The position numbers and the translations under genes are program-made. From Actinomycetes bacterium (lineage in GTDB: Bacteria; Actinomycetota; Actinomycetes; Actinomycetales; Cellulomonadaceae): 16,283 bases of DNA. This document shows positions 6,990-14,271 of this stretch, in pieces; position 1 is the stretch's first letter; each line of letters opens with the position of its first letter. The stretch covers positions 1 to 16,283 of the forward strand of contig JAEYNO010000207.1 of NCBI GenBank assembly GCA_023412515.1, written 5' to 3'. The notes below the pieces were generated by a model. That model was given only the letters and a program-made list of their open reading frames with translations. It searched no databases and had not been told where the DNA came from.

Positions 6990-7516
6990 TCAGCGTCCTG
7001 CGGGGACGCGTCCCCGTCCCCGATCTGCCTCCTCGCCCGGAGCAGATCGAGTTCGCGCAGCTTCCGGTTCTGGTGATGGGCGGGCTGGCCTCGGCCCTCA
7101 TCATCGTCTTCACCTGGCACGTGTGCGCCGTCATCATCGGGCGTTCCCGCTCCCAGAACGCCTTCCGGACCGCCATCCTCCTCGGCACGCCCGCCATCGC
7201 CCTCGTCATCGCTGCCGGAATCACCGACACCGTGCAACGCCACCTGCGCGACCAGCAGATCGACCGATGGGGCGACCTGGAGTACGCCGCGATGCGCGAG
7301 ACAGTCGCTGAGCTCGAAACCGCGTACGGGTTCACGTTCGACCGGACGACGGCCTACGTGCCCGTCGTCAAGCGGGACTGGGCCACCGACCAACCCGTCA
7401 CCCTCGCCGACGGCACCTCGACCACCTGCTGGTTCGCCACCACCGACGGCCACTACACCGTTCTCTGCGGCGACACCGAGGACACCGCCACACCCCTGGA
7501 GCCCGTGGCACCGTGA
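6986..7516 (+). CDS. Tandem two-helix membrane protein, paralog 1 of 4
   Basis: A 176-aa membrane protein of unknown family. The ATG overlaps the previous stop (ATGA). A proline-rich N-terminus (P-V-P-D-L-P-P, 10-16) leads to helix one (about 26-51, containing F-T-W-H-V-C-A-V-I-I-G), a positively charged loop (G-R-S-R-S, 52-56), helix two (about 62-80), an R-D-Q-Q-I-D juxtamembrane helix, and an extramembrane domain of about 90 residues. The positive-inside rule puts both ends outside the cytoplasm. The last 40 residues, with Cys148 and Cys161, are nearly invariant across all four paralogs. The middle (about 95-112) matches paralog 4 better than 2 or 3 (W-G-D-L-E-Y-A in both). Order after the effector suggests immunity, as inference. 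Confidence 0.8.
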   Translation: MISVLRGRVPVPDLPPRPEQIEFAQLPVLVMGGLASALIIVFTWHVCAVIIGRSRSQNAFRTAILLGTPAIALVIAAGITDTVQRHLRDQQIDRWGDLEYAAMRETVAELETAYGFTFDRTTAYVPVVKRDWATDQPVTLADGTSTTCWFATTDGHYTVLCGDTEDTATPLEPVAP

Positions 7517-8241
7517 ACGCCCTGCACGAAAGCACGCTGACCGGTGTCCTGCACGCGCTCGTCCCGGTGCCGGACCTGCCTCCCGAGCCTGAGCGAATCG
7601 AGTTCGCTCTGCTCCCGGTCCTCGTCCTGGCCGGGCTCGGGGTGCTCATGGTGATCATCTTCACCTGGCACGTGTGCGCCGTCATCATCGGACGCTCCCG
7701 CTCGCGGAATCCCTTCCGCACCGCCGTCATCCTCGCCATTCCCATGGTCGTCCTCGTCCTCAGCGCAGGTATCACCGACACCCTTCAACGCCACCGCCGC
7801 GACCAGCAGATCGACACCTGGAGAGACCTTCGCCGCGTGACTGCACGGGAGGCGGCTGATTCCCTCGAGGACGCGTACGGGTTCACGTTCGACCGGACGA
7901 CGGCCTACGTGCCCGTCGTCGAGCAGGACTGGGCCACCGACCAACCCGTCACCCTCGCCGACGGCACCTCGACCACCTGCTGGTTCGCCACCACCGACGG
8001 CCACTACACCGTTCTCTGCGGCGACACCGAGGACACCGCCACGCCCCTGGAGCCCGTGGCACCGTGAATGCCCTGCACGAAAGCACGCTGACCGGTGTCC
8101 TGCACGCGCTCGTCCCGGTGCCGGACCTGCCTCCCGAGCCTGAGCGAATCGAGCTCGCTCTGCTCCCGGTCCTCGTCCTGGCCGGGCTCGGGGTGCTCAT
8201 GGTGATCGTCTTCACCTGGCACGTGTGCGCCGTCATCATCG
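7321..8241 (+). repeat. Long direct repeat with 551-bp period across gene junctions
   Basis: Positions 7321-7690 and 7872-8241 are nearly identical: by eye about six differences in 370 bp (for example 7370/7921, 7492/8043, 7518/8069 and 7603/8154). Each copy runs from the C-terminal part of one paralog through the stop/start overlap into helix one of the next. Similarity continues more weakly to about 7745/8296. The 180 bp between the two copies is not conserved in the same way. Confidence 0.9.
7513..8067 (+). CDS. Tandem two-helix membrane protein, paralog 2 of 4
   Basis: A 184-aa membrane protein whose GTG overlaps the previous stop. It has the same plan as paralog 1: P-V-P-D-L-P-P-E-P (18-26), helix one (about 33-59), charged loop R-S-R-S-R (61-65), helix two (about 70-88), juxtamembrane helix and a C-terminal domain with two cysteines (156 and 169). 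Its C-terminal 60 residues are almost identical to paralog 1, while its first 70 residues are almost identical to paralog 3. The stretch around residues 100-120 (D-T-W-R-D-L-R-R-V-T) is private to this copy. This mosaic shows repeated recombination or unequal crossing-over within the array. It may be a functional variant rather than a redundant copy; the function is unknown. Confidence 0.8.
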   Translation: MNALHESTLTGVLHALVPVPDLPPEPERIEFALLPVLVLAGLGVLMVIIFTWHVCAVIIGRSRSRNPFRTAVILAIPMVVLVLSAGITDTLQRHRRDQQIDTWRDLRRVTAREAADSLEDAYGFTFDRTTAYVPVVEQDWATDQPVTLADGTSTTCWFATTDGHYTVLCGDTEDTATPLEPVAP

Positions 8242-8615
8242 GGCGCTCTCGCTCCCGAGACCCCTTCCGCACGGCCGTCGTCCTCGCCATCCCCATGGTC
8301 AGCCTCATCTTCGCCGCCGGCATCACCGACACCGTGCAACGGCACCTGCGCGACCAACAGATCGACCAGTGGCTCCGCATCGCCGGAACAGCCCGAGGTG
8401 AGGCGATGTCGGAGCTTCAGGACGCTTACGGCTTCACGTTCGACAGTACCTCGCCGTTCGTCCCGATCACCGAGGAGTGGTCAGCCGACGAGTCCGTCAC
8501 CCTCGCCGACGGCACCCCGACCACCTGCTGGTTCGCCACCACCGACGGCCACTACACCGTCACCTGCGGCGACACCGAGGACACCGCCACACCCCTGCAA
8601 CCGGTGGCACCGTGA
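8064..8615 (+). CDS. Tandem two-helix membrane protein, paralog 3 of 4
   Basis: A 183-aa membrane protein whose GTG overlaps the previous stop. The N-terminus through helix one and the charged loop (residues 1-65) differ from paralog 2 at only two or three positions. Helix two, the juxtamembrane helix and the middle (Q-W-L-R-I-A-G-T-A, then F-D-S-T-S-P-F-V-P-I-T-E-E-W) diverge. The C-terminal block again has the paired cysteines, here in the T-T-C-W-F and V-T-C-G-D form shared with paralog 4 rather than the V-L-C-G-D form of paralogs 1 and 2. Topology is predicted as outside-in-outside. The divergent patch between the second helix and the conserved block is the most likely place for a copy-specific contact. 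Confidence 0.8.
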   Translation: MNALHESTLTGVLHALVPVPDLPPEPERIELALLPVLVLAGLGVLMVIVFTWHVCAVIIGRSRSRDPFRTAVVLAIPMVSLIFAAGITDTVQRHLRDQQIDQWLRIAGTARGEAMSELQDAYGFTFDSTSPFVPITEEWSADESVTLADGTPTTCWFATTDGHYTVTCGDTEDTATPLQPVAP

Positions 8616-9184
8616 CCGTCCAGCCGCTCGCCGCACTCACGACCGGGCTGGGGCACCACATGACCGCGAGCGCGCGCGTCCCTGTCCCGGACCTGCCGCC
8701 GGAGCCCGAGCCGATGACGTTCTCCTCACCGTTCGCCATCACCCTCGGAGCGCTCGGCCTCATCGTCGCGACCGTCTTCGTCGTCCGCGTCATCCGCGTC
8801 GAGTTCGGGCATCCGCAGACCCTGCGCTCGCTGCGCACCAGCCTGCTGCTCTGCGCGCTCTTCGTCACCCTCATCGGGGGGATGGTCATCGTCGACACCG
8901 CCCAACGCCGAGCAAGCGACCAACAGATCAGGTCGTGGGGCGACCTGGAGTACGCCACGGTCGTCGCGACCATCGCGGAGATCGAGGACGCCTACGGCAT
9001 CACGCTGACCCAAAATCCACCGTTCGTTCCTGTCGTTCCGCGGGACTGGCCCAGCGAGCAACCCGTCACCCTCGCCGACGGCACCCCGACCACCTGCTGG
9101 TTCGCCACCACCGACGGCCACTACACCGTCACGTGCGGCGACACCGAGGACACCGCCACACCCCTGGAGCCCCTGGACCCGTGA
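8612..9184 (+). CDS. Tandem two-helix membrane protein, paralog 4 of 4 (most diverged)
   Basis: A 190-aa membrane protein starting at the GTG that overlaps the previous stop; an internal ATG at residue 17 (8660) is an alternative start. The N-terminus keeps R-V-P-V-P-D-L-P-P-E-P, but both helices (about 39-62 and 75-95) have different sequences from the other copies and the F-T-W-H-V-C motif is absent. The juxtamembrane D-Q-Q-I and the W-G-D-L-E-Y-A patch match paralog 1. The final block with its two cysteines is as conserved as in the others and ends L-E-P-L-D-P. Conservation of this tail despite divergence elsewhere implies strong selection on it or continuing gene conversion. Confidence 0.8.
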   Translation: MTVQPLAALTTGLGHHMTASARVPVPDLPPEPEPMTFSSPFAITLGALGLIVATVFVVRVIRVEFGHPQTLRSLRTSLLLCALFVTLIGGMVIVDTAQRRASDQQIRSWGDLEYATVVATIAEIEDAYGITLTQNPPFVPVVPRDWPSEQPVTLADGTPTTCWFATTDGHYTVTCGDTEDTATPLEPLDP

Positions 9185-9825
9185 CCGAGAACGCCGCCCC
9201 CGCCACCACCGTGATCCCGCACGCGGGCATCGCGATGGTGCTCCCCGAGGACTGGTTCGTCGTCGAGCTCACCGACGACGAGCAGCGCGTCGCCGACGTC
9301 ACGGCGCTCGTCGGGCAGCAGCTCGGCGACTCGGACGAGCTCGCGCCGCTGCGCGACCACCTCACGCGTGACCTGCTCGCGCAGACGGCGCGCGCCGCGC
9401 AGGCGCACGGCCTCCTGCTCGCGATCTCGCTCATGCAGGTCGACGGGGTCCCCGTGCCCGCGTCCGTCACGGTGCACCACCTACCGGGCGCACGTCTCGA
9501 CGACCACGGCCGCGCCGTGATCGCCGAGGTCTCCCGCGCCGACGCGGCACCCGGGCAGAGCGTCGACCTGGGCGAGACGCCCCACGGCGTGGTCCTGCGG
9601 CGGGTCCGGGCGACACCCCTGGCGCACGACGTCTCCGACCTCACGGAGCAGGGGACGACGGTCGAGACGTTCGTCGTCGACTACTGGGTCGAGCCCACCG
9701 GCACGCAGGACCTCGTGCAGCTCACGTTCGCCAGCCCGCTCCTCGGTGCGCGCGACGCGCTCGTCACGCTCTTCGACAGCGTCGCCCGCAGCGTGCACGC
9801 CGTCCCGGTCGACGCGGAAGGCTGA
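9181..9825 (+). CDS. T7SS-locus protein of unknown function, possible Mog1/PsbP-like fold
   Basis: A 214-aa soluble protein with no signal peptide. The GTG overlaps the stop of paralog 4, and its own stop lies one base before the EccC GTG. It opens with a strand and P-E-D-W-F-V-V-E-L (22-30), then a long acidic helical region (about 31-75), strands including L-L-L-A-I-S-L-M-Q-V, and a C-terminal V-D-Y-W-V-E-P-T-G-T followed by L-V-Q-L-T-F-A-S and a last helix. A proline-then-tryptophan opening with a closing strand-helix unit is typical of Mog1/PsbP-like domains, which includes LpqN-type proteins, but this is pattern resemblance only. Its place directly before the ATPase suggests a soluble component or adaptor of the secretion machine. 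Confidence 0.65.
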   Translation: MTENAAPATTVIPHAGIAMVLPEDWFVVELTDDEQRVADVTALVGQQLGDSDELAPLRDHLTRDLLAQTARAAQAHGLLLAISLMQVDGVPVPASVTVHHLPGARLDDHGRAVIAEVSRADAAPGQSVDLGETPHGVVLRRVRATPLAHDVSDLTEQGTTVETFVVDYWVEPTGTQDLVQLTFASPLLGARDALVTLFDSVARSVHAVPVDAEG

Positions 9826-9826
9826 C

Positions 9827-12800
9827 GTGCGGACCCGGCTGCTGCTGCGGCGGCCCGACGGCGTCACCACCCCAGTGATCCTCGGCGCCGACACGGTCAC
9901 CACCGTGGGCGACGTCGCGGACACCCTCGTGCGCGCCGACCCGCGCCTCGGCGGCCCGCCCGGCGAGGTCGAGCTGCACGTCGCCGACGTCGGCAGCCCG
10001 GACCTGCGCCCGCTGCCGCGCTCGACCGTCGTGGCCGACGCCGGTCTGCGTCCCGGGTCGACCGTGGCCGTGGCGCGCCGCGCCCGCCGGTTCGTCCGCC
10101 CCGACACCACCCCCGCCGACGCAGCCGCGCGCCTCGTCGTCCTCGACGGGCCCGACGCCGGCACGGAGGCCCTGCTCGCACCGGGCGTCTCCACGGTCGG
10201 ACGCGGCCGCGACGCCACCGTCCGGCTCACCGACCGCACCGTGTCGCAGCGCCACGCGCGCGTCGTCGTCACCGACGACGTCGAGATCGTCGACAACGGG
10301 TCGGCCAACGGCGTCCTCGTCGACGGCGGTCTCGTCACCCGGACCACGGTCGGCCCGCAGGACGTCGTCCGCCTCGGCGACACGACCCTGCGGCTCGAGC
10401 GCCTGCGGACCGCGGCCACCGCCCCCGGCGGAGCCGTCGTGCCCTTCAACCGGCCACCGCTCGTCGTGCCCCGCTACGCGGACCGGACCGTCGAGGCGCC
10501 GTCGCCGCCCGAGCCGCCCAGGCCGCAGCGCTTCCCGTGGCTCGCGATGCTCGCGCCGGCCGTCCTCGGCGTCGCGCTGTTCCTGTTCACGCACAACCCG
10601 ATCACGCTCGCGTTCGTCGGGCTGAGCCCCCTGCTCCTGCTCGGCTCCTGGCTGGACCGACGCACGGGCGAGCGCGCGCGCGTGCGGACCCAGACCGCGC
10701 AGTTCCGCACCAACCTCGACCGGCTCGCCGCGCAGGTGCGCGCCGACCACGAGGACGAGGTCGCCACCCGGCTGCGCGAGCACCCCGCCACCGCCGAGGC
10801 GGTCGGGGCGGCCCTCGGCCTCAGCCCGGTCCTGTGGTGCCGTCGCCCCGACGACGAGGACTTCCTCAGCGTCCGCCTCGGCACCGGCACTGCCGCGTCC
10901 CGCACGACGATCCGCACACCGTCGCGCGGCCAGGCCGACGGCGCGCTGTGGGACGACCTCGAACGCACCGTCGCCGGGCTCACCGACGTGGCCGGCGTGC
11001 CGCTCGTGGCGCGGCTGCGCGACGTCGGCGGTCTCGGCGTGGCCGGCGCGCCGCAGCACGCCGAGGCCGTCGCGCGCGGCCTCGTCGCGCAGCTCGTGAG
11101 CCTGCACTCCCCCGCCGAGCTCGTCGTCGCGGCCGTCGCGTCACCGCGCAGCGCCCGGACGTGGGAGTGGCTCACCTGGCTGCCGCACACCGCCAGCCCG
11201 CACAGCCCCCTCGGCCTGCACCTCGGGGACAACGCCGCGAGCGGCACCGCCGTGGCAGCCGGGCTGGAGGAGCTCGTCGCGGCCCGCACCGCGCAGCGCC
11301 AGGGCGGGCGCACCCTGCCCGCCGTGCTCCTCGTCGTCGAGGACGACGCACCCGTCGAGCGCGGCCGGCTCGTCCGGATCGCCGAGGACGGCCCCGCGGC
11401 GGGCGTGCACGTGCTGTGGTGCGCACCGCTGCTGCCGCGCCTGCCCGCGGCGTGCCGCACCTTCCTGCTGTGCACCGACACGGGCGTGCGCGCCGGTGCC
11501 GTCACCGACCGCACCTGGCACGACGTGCTCGCCGAACCCGTCGACGACGAGACGACCGCCGCCCTCGCGCTGCACCTCGCGGGCGTGGTCGACGCGGGAG
11601 CCCCCGTCGAGGACGAGTCGGACCTGCCGCGCACGGTCGGCTTCCTCACGCTGACCGGCCCCGAGGTCGCCGACGACCCGCAGGCCGTCGTCGCGCGGTG
11701 GCGCGAGACCGGGTCGCTCGTCGACCGCACCGCACCGCCGGTGCCGCGCCGCAGCGACGCCACGCTGCGCGCGGTGCTGGGCCAGGGGGTCGCGGGCGAG
11801 CTCGTGCTGGACCTGCGGCGCGACGGTCCGCACGCGCTCGTCGGCGGCACCACCGGCTCGGGCAAGAGCGAGTTCCTGCAGGCGTGGGTGCTGGCGACCG
11901 CGACCGCGCACAGCCCGGACCGGGTCACGTTCCTCTTCGTCGACTACAAGGGCGGAGCGGCCTTCGCCGACTGCGTCGAGCTGCCCCACTGCGTCGGCCT
12001 CGTCACGGACCTCACGCCGCACCTCGTGCGGCGCGCCCTCACGTCGCTGCGGGCCGAGCTGCGACGGCGCGAGCACCTGCTGCAGCGCAAGAAGGCCAAG
12101 GACCTGCTGTCGCTCGAACGCACGGGCGACCCGGAGACCCCGCCCGCGCTCGTGATCGTCGTCGACGAGTTCGCGGCGCTCGTGTCCGAGGTGCCGGAGT
12201 TCGTCGACGGCGTCGTCGACGTCGCGCAGCGCGGCCGCTCGCTCGGCCTGCACCTCATCCTCGCGACGCAGCGACCCGCGGGCGTCATCAAGGACAACCT
12301 GCGCGCCAACACCAACCTCCGCATCGCGCTGCGCACCGCGGACGAGCAGGACTCGACCGACGTGCTGGGGTCCCCCGTCTCGGCGCACTTCGACCCGGCC
12401 GTCCCCGGACGCGGTGCGGTCCGCACCGGTCCCGGTCGCATCGCGCTCTTCCAGAGCGCCTACGCCGGCGGGCGCTCGGCCGTCGCCGCGACGGGCACCG
12501 TCGAGGTCGAGTCCCTGCGGTTCGGGCCCGGCGAGCCGTGGGTCGTGCCCGCGCCCGAGCAGGCGCCCGACGGCCCCGAGGGGCCCACGGACATCGCCCG
12601 GGTCGTCGCGACCGTGTCGCGCGCCGCGCAGGCCGCCGGCGTCGAGCCGCCGCGCCGCCCCTGGCTCCCGGACCTGCGCGCCGTGTACGACCTCGCCGAG
12701 CTGCCCGTGACCGACGACGCCACGCTGCCGCTGGGCGTGGTCGACCTGCCCGAGGAGCAGCGTCAGGTCACCCACCCCTACCGGCCCGACGACGGCGCGC

Positions 12801-14257
12801 TCGTCCTCTACGGCACGGGCGGCTCCGGCACGTCGACCGCGCTGCGGACCATCGCGGTCGCGGCCGGGCGCGCGTGCGCCGCCGGTCACCCCGTGCGCGT
12901 CTACGGGCTCGACCTCGGCGCGGGCGGCCTCGCGATGCTCGACCCGCTGCCGCACGTCGGCTCGGTCGTCGACGGCTCGGACACCGAGCGCGTTACGCGC
13001 CTGGTCAGCACGCTGCTCGACACCGTCGAGGAGCGTGCGGCCCGGTACGCGCAGGCCCGCGCGGGGTCGATCACGCAGTACCGCTCGCTCACGGGACGGC
13101 ACGACGAGCCTCGCGTCCTGCTGCTCGTCGACGGGCTCAGCGCGTTCCGCGACGCGTGGGAGTCCGAGCCCGGGCGCGCCGCGACGTTCACCGCGTTCCG
13201 GCGCGTCGTGTCGGAGGGCCGCCCGCTCGGCGTCCACGTCGTCATGGCCGCCGAGCGTCCTGGTGCGCTGCCGACCGCGCTCGCGGGCAGCGTCCCCCAG
13301 CGGATCGTCCTGCGGCAGGCCGACGACAGCTCCTACGGCGTGCTCGACGTGCCCGACGACGTGCTGTCGCCCACCTCGCCACCGGGACGTGCCGTGCCCG
13401 TCGGCGCGAGCCACGAGCTCCAGCTCGCCGTCGAGGGCGGCACGCAGGACCCCGCCGAGCAGGCCGAGCACATCGCCCGGCTCGCGGAGCGGCTTCGGAC
13501 GGCCGGCGTCGCCGACGCGCCCGCCGTGCGGCGGCTGCCCGCGGTCGTCGCGCAGTCGTCCCTGCCGACCGCCGTCGACGGGCGCCCGGTGCTCGGCGTC
13601 GCCGACGACACGCTCGCACCCGTCGGCTTCGACCCGCACGGCTCGTTCCTGCTCGCCGGCCTGCCGGCCAGCGGTCGCACCACGGTGCTCACCGCGCTCG
13701 CGACGTCGCTGCGTCGGTTCGCACCCGACGGCCGCCTCTACTACGTCGGCAACCGGCGCTCGCCCGTGCGCGCGGCGGACGTCTGGACGGACGTCGCGGT
13801 GACCCCCGAGGAGGCGGCGACGCTCGCCCGGTCGCTGCTGCCCGACCTCACCGAGCCCGCGAGCGGCCCGCTCGGCGTCGTCCTGGTCGTCGAGTCGCTC
13901 AACGACCTGCTCGGCACGCCCGCGGAGCAGCCGCTCACCGAAGCGGTCCGCGCCGCGCGGCGCAACGACCACCTCGTCGTCGCCGAGGCCGAGACGTCCG
14001 CGTGGGGCTCGTCGTGGCAGCTCGTGGCCGAGGTCCGCAACGGCCGCCGCGGCCTGGTCCTGCAGCCGGACCACCTCGACGGCGACCCGCTGTTCCGCAC
14101 GCCCTTCCCCCGCATGGCGCGCGCCGAGTTCCCACCCGGGCGTGGCGTCGTCGTCGAGTCCGGACGGATCCGACGCGTGCAGGTGCCCCTCCCCGACCCG
14201 GACGCGTGGCCGCTCACGCCCCGGCCCGACCACCACCTCGCAGGAGCCGACCGATGA
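9827..14257 (+). CDS. eccC: EccC/EssC-type T7SS FtsK/SpoIIIE ATPase with FHA domain
   Basis: A 1476-aa membrane ATPase that drives type VII secretion. The GTG at 9827 has GGAAGG upstream and follows the previous stop by one base. Residues 1-85 look like a beta-grasp (ubiquitin/EsaB-like) domain. An FHA domain (about 100-190) has G-R-G-R-D (125-129), S140-x-x-H143 and D-N-G-S-A-N-G from 156. Two membrane helices lie at about 238-277. ATPase 1 is intact: G-G-T-T-G-S-G-K-S (673-681), D780-E781 and an A-T-Q-R-P motif. ATPase 2 has G-T-G-G-S-G-T-S-T (996-1004, Lys to Thr) and D1102-G. ATPase 3 has G-L-P-A-S-G-R-T-T (1278-1286, Lys to Arg) and E1356-S. Length and the FHA part match Firmicute EssC more than mycobacterial EccC. 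Confidence 0.93.
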   Translation: MRTRLLLRRPDGVTTPVILGADTVTTVGDVADTLVRADPRLGGPPGEVELHVADVGSPDLRPLPRSTVVADAGLRPGSTVAVARRARRFVRPDTTPADAAARLVVLDGPDAGTEALLAPGVSTVGRGRDATVRLTDRTVSQRHARVVVTDDVEIVDNGSANGVLVDGGLVTRTTVGPQDVVRLGDTTLRLERLRTAATAPGGAVVPFNRPPLVVPRYADRTVEAPSPPEPPRPQRFPWLAMLAPAVLGVALFLFTHNPITLAFVGLSPLLLLGSWLDRRTGERARVRTQTAQFRTNLDRLAAQVRADHEDEVATRLREHPATAEAVGAALGLSPVLWCRRPDDEDFLSVRLGTGTAASRTTIRTPSRGQADGALWDDLERTVAGLTDVAGVPLVARLRDVGGLGVAGAPQHAEAVARGLVAQLVSLHSPAELVVAAVASPRSARTWEWLTWLPHTASPHSPLGLHLGDNAASGTAVAAGLEELVAARTAQRQGGRTLPAVLLVVEDDAPVERGRLVRIAEDGPAAGVHVLWCAPLLPRLPAACRTFLLCTDTGVRAGAVTDRTWHDVLAEPVDDETTAALALHLAGVVDAGAPVEDESDLPRTVGFLTLTGPEVADDPQAVVARWRETGSLVDRTAPPVPRRSDATLRAVLGQGVAGELVLDLRRDGPHALVGGTTGSGKSEFLQAWVLATATAHSPDRVTFLFVDYKGGAAFADCVELPHCVGLVTDLTPHLVRRALTSLRAELRRREHLLQRKKAKDLLSLERTGDPETPPALVIVVDEFAALVSEVPEFVDGVVDVAQRGRSLGLHLILATQRPAGVIKDNLRANTNLRIALRTADEQDSTDVLGSPVSAHFDPAVPGRGAVRTGPGRIALFQSAYAGGRSAVAATGTVEVESLRFGPGEPWVVPAPEQAPDGPEGPTDIARVVATVSRAAQAAGVEPPRRPWLPDLRAVYDLAELPVTDDATLPLGVVDLPEEQRQVTHPYRPDDGALVLYGTGGSGTSTALRTIAVAAGRACAAGHPVRVYGLDLGAGGLAMLDPLPHVGSVVDGSDTERVTRLVSTLLDTVEERAARYAQARAGSITQYRSLTGRHDEPRVLLLVDGLSAFRDAWESEPGRAATFTAFRRVVSEGRPLGVHVVMAAERPGALPTALAGSVPQRIVLRQADDSSYGVLDVPDDVLSPTSPPGRAVPVGASHELQLAVEGGTQDPAEQAEHIARLAERLRTAGVADAPAVRRLPAVVAQSSLPTAVDGRPVLGVADDTLAPVGFDPHGSFLLAGLPASGRTTVLTALATSLRRFAPDGRLYYVGNRRSPVRAADVWTDVAVTPEEAATLARSLLPDLTEPASGPLGVVLVVESLNDLLGTPAEQPLTEAVRAARRNDHLVVAEAETSAWGSSWQLVAEVRNGRRGLVLQPDHLDGDPLFRTPFPRMARAEFPPGRGVVVESGRIRRVQVPLPDPDAWPLTPRPDHHLAGADR

Positions 14258-14271
14258 AGGACGACCGATGA
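14254..14271 (+). other. Five-codon minicistron from a duplicated start region
   Basis: An ATG at 14254 overlaps the eccC stop (ATGA) and opens the reading frame M-K-D-D-R-stop. Its TGA (14269-14271) overlaps the ATG at 14268 of the next gene. The DNA is a 14-bp imperfect tandem repeat (GACCGATGAAGGAC then GACCGATGAAGAAC, ending at 14277). It could relay ribosomes from eccC to the next gene by two successive restarts. Confidence 0.5.

Larger units (their letters stand above)
7396..9159 (+). repeat. Four-copy 96-bp conserved block at the 3' end of each paralog
   Basis: Near-identical 96-bp blocks lie at 7396-7491, 7947-8042, 8495-8590 and 9064-9159 (spacings 551, 548 and 569 bp). They encode V-T-L-A-D-G-T, then T-T-C-W-F-A-T-T-D-G-H-Y-T-V, then C-G-D-T-E-D-T-A-T. 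Copies 1 and 2 share one variant and copies 3 and 4 another. Identity extends to synonymous positions, which points to recent duplication or gene conversion. Confidence 0.9.

Noticed and set aside
7321..9184. CRISPR-like or phage-like repeat array
   Set aside because: The repeats are coding, hundreds of bases long, in frame and span complete genes. There are no short regular repeats with unique spacers, and no cas, integrase or phage genes.
5017..9184. Whole region as a recently acquired genomic island
   Set aside because: GC and codon bias drop only slightly and locally. No tRNA end, integrase, direct-repeat borders or IS remains are seen, so transfer cannot be claimed from this window.
10537..14271. 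A 1244-codon plus-strand frame inside eccC
   Set aside because: It is the +1 shadow of eccC. Only its last five codons matter, as the minicistron at 14254.
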